DNA of 64,000 nucleotides from Chloroflexota bacterium. GTDB lineage: Bacteria; Chloroflexota; Dehalococcoidia; SM23-28-2; RBG-16-64-32. A model generated the notes under the pieces. It saw only the letters and a list, made by a program, of their open reading frames with translations, made no database searches and was not told the DNA's origin. Of the stretch, positions 59,465 through 64,000 are shown piece by piece. The first letter of the stretch is position 1. Every line of letters starts with the position of its first letter. A program made the translations under genes and the position numbers. The stretch is from positions 1-64,000 of the forward strand of contig JAJCYV010000041.1 of the NCBI GenBank assembly GCA_029262695.1, written 5' to 3'.

Positions 59465-60967
59465 TTAACTGACAGACAGTAGGTCGGAAAGGCCCTGCCG
59501 AACGGTCGTGAGGATCCGCATCTGGGCTAACGGGAAGGCATCGTTCGAAAGAGCTTCCGGCGAAGTTCCGCTCGCAAACTTGCTGAAGGTCTTTCCAAGG
59601 CTCTTCATCTTCGAGGCTGCCTTGCTCTTGCCCCCATGGTCCACGTCATGCCTCACCTGGGTGCGTAAGTCGTTTACGTCCTTGGCGAATTGGAGAATAG
59701 GATCGCCGAGTCGCTTTCCCGATCCGGTTCCCTCCCAGAGAATGAAATAGAGACCGTCAATCATCGACTTATACGCGCCCAAGTCCCAGGTGGTCTGACC
59801 AAGCGTCGACAGGGCCTTAGTCGTCTCGGTGGTCGACTTGAACATGTCCTTTCCGTGGGTGCCTTGGTGAACTTTGTTAAGAGCGTAGACGGACTGCTGG
59901 ATATCTGAAGCCAGTCCTTCCAGATTCAGTCCTGTGCTGACCTCGCTGACAACACCGGGGTTCACGATGCTGTCCATGTCTTTGTCGAACATCAACAGGC
60001 GCCTTAGGAGCACGGCTTGCCTAATCCCCGGCCCAGTCTTTATGTTCGCGCTAATCGTGCTTTGGAATTCCAGCAGGTCCTTATCCGTGGCCTGATGCCC
60101 CTTCTCAATCTCGGCCTGGAGGTCTGACGCGAATTGGGTGATGAAGTTCTTGATACGCGGTGCGTCGGCCACCTTCAGGCCGGCGCGCTGCAGGCGTGCA
60201 GTCAGTGTGACAATGGACTGCACCATACTCCGATTCCTCAGAATGTCCGACTCCTCCTTGAAGACGTGCTTGTTCAAATAGCCGAGAGCCCCAGCGACGC
60301 GTTTCGCTGCCGCAGACGTGCCTGAGAACTTGGCGTTTGTCTTCAAGAGATCCTGCAACTCGTCATATCTAAGTCCCGCATCGATTCCCTGTATTTCTAG
60401 TGCCACGACTTTGCTCGACACATCAAAGTAGGCATATCGAGTGTCCTTTAGTGCAACCTTCTTTTGAAAGAATGCGTGCTTCGAGAGTTTACGGATATAG
60501 TCCGTGAGCTTGCCCGGTACGGAATTGAGCTTCTCTGCCGGCGTCAGCGGCATCCCTTCCTGCAGGCGAGAGAAGTATTGTTGAATCTGTCCATCCTCAG
60601 CGTCTGTAATCTCCTCGTAGTCGAGTTCGTAGTCGTCGAACCGGTCACTAACGTCGGAGGCCAGGTCTTTGTAGAACGGCCCACCGAATTCCGCCTGGGA
60701 CTCGGCCGCGAGACTGAGTGTCCCATCAAGAAAAGAGAAGATGGCCGCGAGGCGCTGCTGGCCGTCTACCACTTCCCATCCCTCTGGCGCGCCTGACACT
60801 TTTACGAAGTAGAACTTAGGAAGGTGCCAGCCCCTCAAGATCGTGTCGATGAGCAGCCGCTCCTTCTCCCGCGGCCAGACTTCGTCGCGCTGCCATACCG
60901 GTATGTCATAGCGGTCACGACGCTTGAAGATCTTGTCGATAGCGCGTCTCCGTAATTCCATTTTCAT
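59465..60967 (-). CDS. DUF262-domain protein (GmrS-like, alone)
   Basis: 500 residues. N-terminal ParB/Srx-like DUF262: DIPVWQRDEVWPREKERLLI, LPKFYFVKV, and the signature VVDGQQRLAAIFSFLDG at residues 67-80 (DGQQR). A long helical C-terminal part (LQDLLKTNAKFSGTSAAAK, ATDKDLLEFQSTISANIKTG) has no DUF1524 HNH nuclease, so GmrD is lacking. DUF262 binds nucleotides and is a core of modified-DNA restriction and other defence systems. AGGAGG ahead of the ATG. Confidence 0.9.
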   Translation of the reverse strand: MKMELRRRAIDKIFKRRDRYDIPVWQRDEVWPREKERLLIDTILRGWHLPKFYFVKVSGAPEGWEVVDGQQRLAAIFSFLDGTLSLAAESQAEFGGPFYKDLASDVSDRFDDYELDYEEITDAEDGQIQQYFSRLQEGMPLTPAEKLNSVPGKLTDYIRKLSKHAFFQKKVALKDTRYAYFDVSSKVVALEIQGIDAGLRYDELQDLLKTNAKFSGTSAAAKRVAGALGYLNKHVFKEESDILRNRSMVQSIVTLTARLQRAGLKVADAPRIKNFITQFASDLQAEIEKGHQATDKDLLEFQSTISANIKTGPGIRQAVLLRRLLMFDKDMDSIVNPGVVSEVSTGLNLEGLASDIQQSVYALNKVHQGTHGKDMFKSTTETTKALSTLGQTTWDLGAYKSMIDGLYFILWEGTGSGKRLGDPILQFAKDVNDLRTQVRHDVDHGGKSKAASKMKSLGKTFSKFASGTSPEALSNDAFPLAQMRILTTVRQGLSDLLSVS

Positions 60968-61017
60968 GACGACCCTCCTAGGAGCGTTTACAGTCTACGA
61001 TGCGACTTCTTGATCGC

Positions 61018-61134
61018 CTAGCTGCGGCCCGTCAGCTGGTCGAACATCCAGCGGAACGGGCCGTAGTACTTGACCGCAACGCGCTCCTTGAGCCGGATAG
61101 TCCGGGGTGTCGACGGGAGCCAGAACGCACTCCG
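61018..61134 (-). pseudogene. Possible gene remnant between DUF262 and PIN-like genes
   Basis: 38 codons without a start, reading TIRLKERVAVKYYGPFRWMF and DQLTGRS before a stop. The composition is that of a real protein C-terminus (Lys/Arg then aromatic), unlike random antisense frames. It suggests that a gene was cut away during rearrangement of this accessory region. I do not recognise the family. Confidence 0.35.
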
Positions 61135-61214
61135 CTAGATGGAGTCGACGCAATATTTCGGTAACACAGCCGACAGCGACTAGGCTAATATCTCGAATCA
61201 GCCTCCGGCATCTC

Positions 61215-62216
61215 ATGAAAGGAAGGCCCGCGAGATTGCGCATATACTTTGACACCAATGTCTATCGCCTAGTCGCCTTGGCCGACGAAGCAAAGCAGAT
61301 GAGGGAGTGGCTCAATGAGTCAAACCACTCGGTTATCGCGTCAAACGATAACCTGGTGGAGACGTGGGCGGCCCCCCTCGCGGAAATGGGACGTCGCGTG
61401 CAGGCGATCACGTGCATCGCGTACACTTTCGACGATCGCCCACACTCATTACGACATGCGGATGAGGTGATTCGCGAAATTCGGCGGGCACGCCCGCGGT
61501 GGTTACGGCGCTTTCGCGATCGACGACTGATCAGCTCCAAGTCAAGATTCCTTGGGGGCCACCAAGAGGGTTGGGCTCACGCGAAGCGCAGTCCTGATGT
61601 GAGGCCACTGGGCCTTCGCGAGTACCGTCAGGATGCAGATACAGCAGACTTGGGGAGGCAGAAGAGCGCACGAAGCGCGCTCGTCCAGGCTCTGGGCCGG
61701 AGCGACCGGGCGGCTCTTCGGTTTGAATCCGAGGATCCTTCACTGGCGGCCCTCACTGAAAGCTATCCGGCATGGGAGGTCGCCGTGCGTCACGGGGCAG
61801 CCGGGGTCTGGCACTTCGCTGTCAACAAACGAGCCCCATCGATGCGAGACTACTACGACTGGATGGCACCCTACGTCAATGCAGATTGCCTTGTTGGTGA
61901 CGACTATATGCGCTTCTGGCTGCGAGACGTTCGGCTCCGTGCCATCCCATTCAATGTGGTTACGGGGCTGGCCGAGTACTATCAGCTATTTCACAAGGTG
62001 TCGCATGGGAACTTCATCGATGTCCTACATGCCAATTACCTGTTGACCACGGATCTAATGATTACAGCCGACAAGAGCTTCCATCGAGTCATGACGGACA
62101 TATCGGGCACGGTATCAGTGCGAGCAGAGGTGGATCTCATCGACCCAGGCAGCAGCCCACTCCGCAGCGTGGTCGATGCCGTTCACAGAGTCAGCAACGA
62201 ACAATCTCGGGTGTGA
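61215..62216 (+). CDS. PIN-like domain protein
   Basis: 333 residues from MKGRPARLRIYFDTNVYR. The acidic residue of motif 1 (Asp13 in FDTN), Glu in SNDNLVETWAAP, and late acidic residues in NFIDVLHANYLLTTDLMITADKSFHRV fit a PIN-like nuclease fold, as in toxins and RNA-processing enzymes. It is larger than VapC toxins, with a 150-residue helical insert. No antitoxin seen beside it. Role in defence is inferred from its neighbours. Confidence 0.7.
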   Translation: MKGRPARLRIYFDTNVYRLVALADEAKQMREWLNESNHSVIASNDNLVETWAAPLAEMGRRVQAITCIAYTFDDRPHSLRHADEVIREIRRARPRWLRRFRDRRLISSKSRFLGGHQEGWAHAKRSPDVRPLGLREYRQDADTADLGRQKSARSALVQALGRSDRAALRFESEDPSLAALTESYPAWEVAVRHGAAGVWHFAVNKRAPSMRDYYDWMAPYVNADCLVGDDYMRFWLRDVRLRAIPFNVVTGLAEYYQLFHKVSHGNFIDVLHANYLLTTDLMITADKSFHRVMTDISGTVSVRAEVDLIDPGSSPLRSVVDAVHRVSNEQSRV

Positions 62217-62366
62217 ACAAGAGTGTCACCGGCCACAGCGGAGAGTGTGGGAGCCGAGGCTTTGACTTGCCGAGGGCTGGCCTCTCGTGGCCAAGATACA
62301 AGGCTGGATTAGCCAGATGCAGCCCCGCATGAATCCGGATAGGACGAGTAACTAACGGATACACTG

Positions 62367-63539
62367 ATGCCTGTGCAAATCCATGAGTTCGCCTCGCTAG
62401 ATGCTGCCGATCTCATCGTAGACGCTGTCTATCGAGGAGGCAGGAGCGGAAACGCCGGCGATGATCCCCTAGCGCGGTTGCTTCCCGTCGGGAATCAGGG
62501 TGGCTTTCGAACATCAGGGGGCCGGACGAGTCCGGAGATTGTGGTCCTGTATTCCGCGATGGATGATCCTGACTGGCCCGACGCGCTATCTCTAGAGACC
62601 GGCTCGTTCGAGTATTACGGGGACAACAAGAAGCCCGGCCGGACTATCCACGACACCGCGCGTGGTGGTAACCAGATCCTACGAGACGCCTTCGATGCGA
62701 TTCACGCGGTTCCTGCAAGACGGCACGACGTTCCTCCGTTCTTAGTCTTCACCAAGGCGAGCGGTCGCGGACGAGATGTCGTGTTTCGTGGGCTGGCCGC
62801 GCCTGGGTCTCCATCCAAGAGCCAGGTCGAGGATCTGATCGCGATCTGGAAGACTTCCGGTGGCAAGCGATTCCAGAACTACCTGGCGGTCTTCACGATC
62901 TTGGACGTTCCGGTTATCGAACGCGAGTGGATCGATCAGGTAACAGCCGGGGACCCCCTGGGGTCAGGCTGCCCTCCAGCATGGCGTAGCTGGCGGTCAA
63001 CCGGTCGCTACACGGCGATGCTGGCTCCCAGGGTGCTGGAATACCGGACGCGCGACGAACAGATCCCCTCTGATCGCAGCCGCCGCCGCATGATCGAGGC
63101 GATTCGCAATCATTTCGCCGGGGATGAGACTCGCTTCGAGCTCTGCGCCGCGCGGATAGCTGAAATGATGGACAGCAACATCGTCGAATCCCACGTCACA
63201 CGGCCCAGTGTCGATGGCGGTCGGGATGCGACAGGCTTCTACCGGATAGGCTCGCCAAGTAGCCGCATACTCGTAGACTTTGCCCTCGAAGCGAAATGCT
63301 ACACGTTGAGCAATGGGGTTGGGGTGAAAGAAGTCGCTCGACTGATTTCGCGTCTGCGCCACCGCCAGTTCGGCATTCTGGTTACCACCTCCTATCTAGC
63401 GACACAGGCGTACAAGGAGATCGTCGAGGACCAGCATCCGGTCGTCGTGATCGCAGCGAATGACATACTCGAGATTCTTGCTGCTCACGGCATAGCAACT
63501 GAACCATCGCTGCTGCAGTGGCTGAATAACAACTTCTAA
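62367..63539 (+). CDS. AspBHI-like modification-dependent restriction endonuclease
   Basis: 390 residues. The N-terminal half resembles the AspBHI N-terminal recognition domain (EYYGDNKKPGRTIHDTARGG, VPPFLVFTKASGRGRDVVFR). The C-terminal half is an Mrr/PD-(D/E)xK nuclease: DGGRDATGFYR (Asp287), VDFALEAKCYTL (Glu308, Lys310), then ISRLRHRQFGILVTTSYL and DQHPVVVIAANDILEIL. Family members cut DNA that carries 5-methylcytosine and need no methylase, and none is seen here. Type IV-like defence enzyme. Confidence 0.88.
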   Translation: MPVQIHEFASLDAADLIVDAVYRGGRSGNAGDDPLARLLPVGNQGGFRTSGGRTSPEIVVLYSAMDDPDWPDALSLETGSFEYYGDNKKPGRTIHDTARGGNQILRDAFDAIHAVPARRHDVPPFLVFTKASGRGRDVVFRGLAAPGSPSKSQVEDLIAIWKTSGGKRFQNYLAVFTILDVPVIEREWIDQVTAGDPLGSGCPPAWRSWRSTGRYTAMLAPRVLEYRTRDEQIPSDRSRRRMIEAIRNHFAGDETRFELCAARIAEMMDSNIVESHVTRPSVDGGRDATGFYRIGSPSSRILVDFALEAKCYTLSNGVGVKEVARLISRLRHRQFGILVTTSYLATQAYKEIVEDQHPVVVIAANDILEILAAHGIATEPSLLQWLNNNF

Positions 63540-63910
63540 GAGACCCACGACGTCCCACCGCAGTTCAGCCTCAACTCTGGAAGGCTCCCTTTGCTATATC
63601 CGGAGTGTAGTAGTACGCTCAACGCCGCCGGCGTCTATACGCGAGCCGCCGGACTAACCATGGGCGCCCGATTGAAGCGCCCTAATTCCGTGGTCTAGGG
63701 GGTAGCCATGCGATCGAGAGACACTGGCCGTCTGACAGCGACGCTGACAGCTACCCTGGCGCGGAGCCTAGGTTCCACATCCTTCGCCGCGCCTCCAACA
63801 ACTCCGTATGATCTGAGACCGAGACGCGGCAGCTCGTGCGCGTCGCGCCTACATGAGCTCATTATGGTAACGAACTGGTGCGAGGCCCCTGATGCCCGTC
63901 GAGGTGAAAA
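63540..63910. other. Gap without a convincing gene
   Basis: 370 bases after the endonuclease. A 69-codon frame (63708-63917) starting MRSRDTGRLTATLTATLARS exists but has odd composition, overlaps the next start and has no clear ribosome site, so it is not called. No hairpin terminator or repeat stands out. Confidence 0.5.
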
Positions 63911-64000
63911 GTGCTAATCACCAATGTAAAGGCCTACGCGGTCATTCACGACCTTGAGCGAGCTCTCAGGGCATTCATCTCGAGCACCCTGGGCGCTCAG
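63911..64000 (+). CDS. Start of a gene running off the window (possibly HEPN-type)
   Basis: 30 codons from a GTG preceded by GAGGTGAAAA: MLITNVKAYAVIHDLERALR, then AFISSTLGAQ. The amphipathic helix AVIHDLERALRAFISSTLG recalls the first helix of HEPN or Swt1-type domains found in defence and toxin systems, but this fragment is too short to decide. Confidence 0.6.
   Translation, partial: MLITNVKAYAVIHDLERALRAFISSTLGAQ

Noticed and set aside
63708-63917. 69-codon frame after the endonuclease
   Set aside because: No ribosome site, low-complexity Thr/Arg/Ser composition, and overlap with a better-supported start at 63911.

Overview
ORGANISM. A GC-rich bacterial chromosome segment with tightly packed genes on both strands. 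Several things point to Chloroflexota, probably Dehalococcoidia or a relative: dockerin-type repeats of the GDVNCSG...DALAIL kind on secreted proteins, many CoA-linked thiolase, enoyl-CoA hydratase, SDR and CoA-binding genes, an F420-type (LLM) oxidoreductase, DinB-like proteins and a bS22-type mini ribosomal protein. This placement is inference from gene content; no rRNA marker lies in the window.

LAYOUT. 0-6.4 kb: end of a repeat-rich surface protein, then purL and purQ on the minus strand separated by two DUF4389 membrane-protein genes. 6.4-16 kb: small-molecule enzymes (methyltransferase, acyl-CoA synthetase-like CoA-binding protein, DinB, hydrolases, acetyltransferase), a hydrolase-cyclase fusion, and a PgpH-like c-di-AMP phosphodiesterase. 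16-25.8 kb: YqeY, ribosomal protein bS21, two tandem desulforedoxin-like mini-genes, thiolase/SDR genes, a MerR regulator, and proB and proA separated by a thiolase/OB-fold pair and bS22. 25.8-35.5 kb: methyltransferase, nucleotidyltransferase, enoyl-CoA hydratase, dockerin-bearing subtilase, cohesin-dockerin protein, universal stress protein, a c-di-AMP riboswitch, LLM oxidoreductase, flavin reductase and a selenocysteine tRNA. 35.6-39 kb: ABC-2 permease, RmuC, an atypical response regulator, a sigma-like protein. 39-46.4 kb: a complete phosphate locus, pstSCAB-phoU facing an HD-domain gene and a PhoB/PhoR-type two-component system. 47.5-50.8 kb: a Rieske protein plus molybdopterin oxidoreductase of the arsenite oxidase (Aio)/iodate reductase (Idr) type.

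ACCESSORY END. A tRNA-Lys gene at 51,007 has its last 49 bases repeated exactly at 54,865, so the 3.8 kb between looks like an integrated element. It carries a DUF59 protein, a zinc ribbon, a 7Fe-type ferredoxin, a NuoI-like ferredoxin and a type II NADH dehydrogenase, but no integrase. From 55 kb to the end the sequence looks less GC-rich and reads like a defence island: UvrD-type helicase, DEDDh exonuclease, lipoprotein, XRE regulator, lone DUF262 protein, PIN-like protein, AspBHI-like modification-dependent endonuclease and the start of one more gene. A diverged ~47 bp repeat brackets 54.9-59.4 kb.

HOW IT FITS TOGETHER. Three themes stand out: c-di-AMP (a riboswitch and a likely phosphodiesterase in one window), phosphate sensing (Pst plus two-component system with Pho-box-like repeats), and periplasmic molybdenum redox chemistry placed beside a mobile NADH/ferredoxin module. 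The most novel-looking items are the Aio-like enzyme with its unusual Rieske subunit, the tRNA-Lys element, the defence cluster, and the riboswitch controlling a zinc-ribbon/stress-protein pair.
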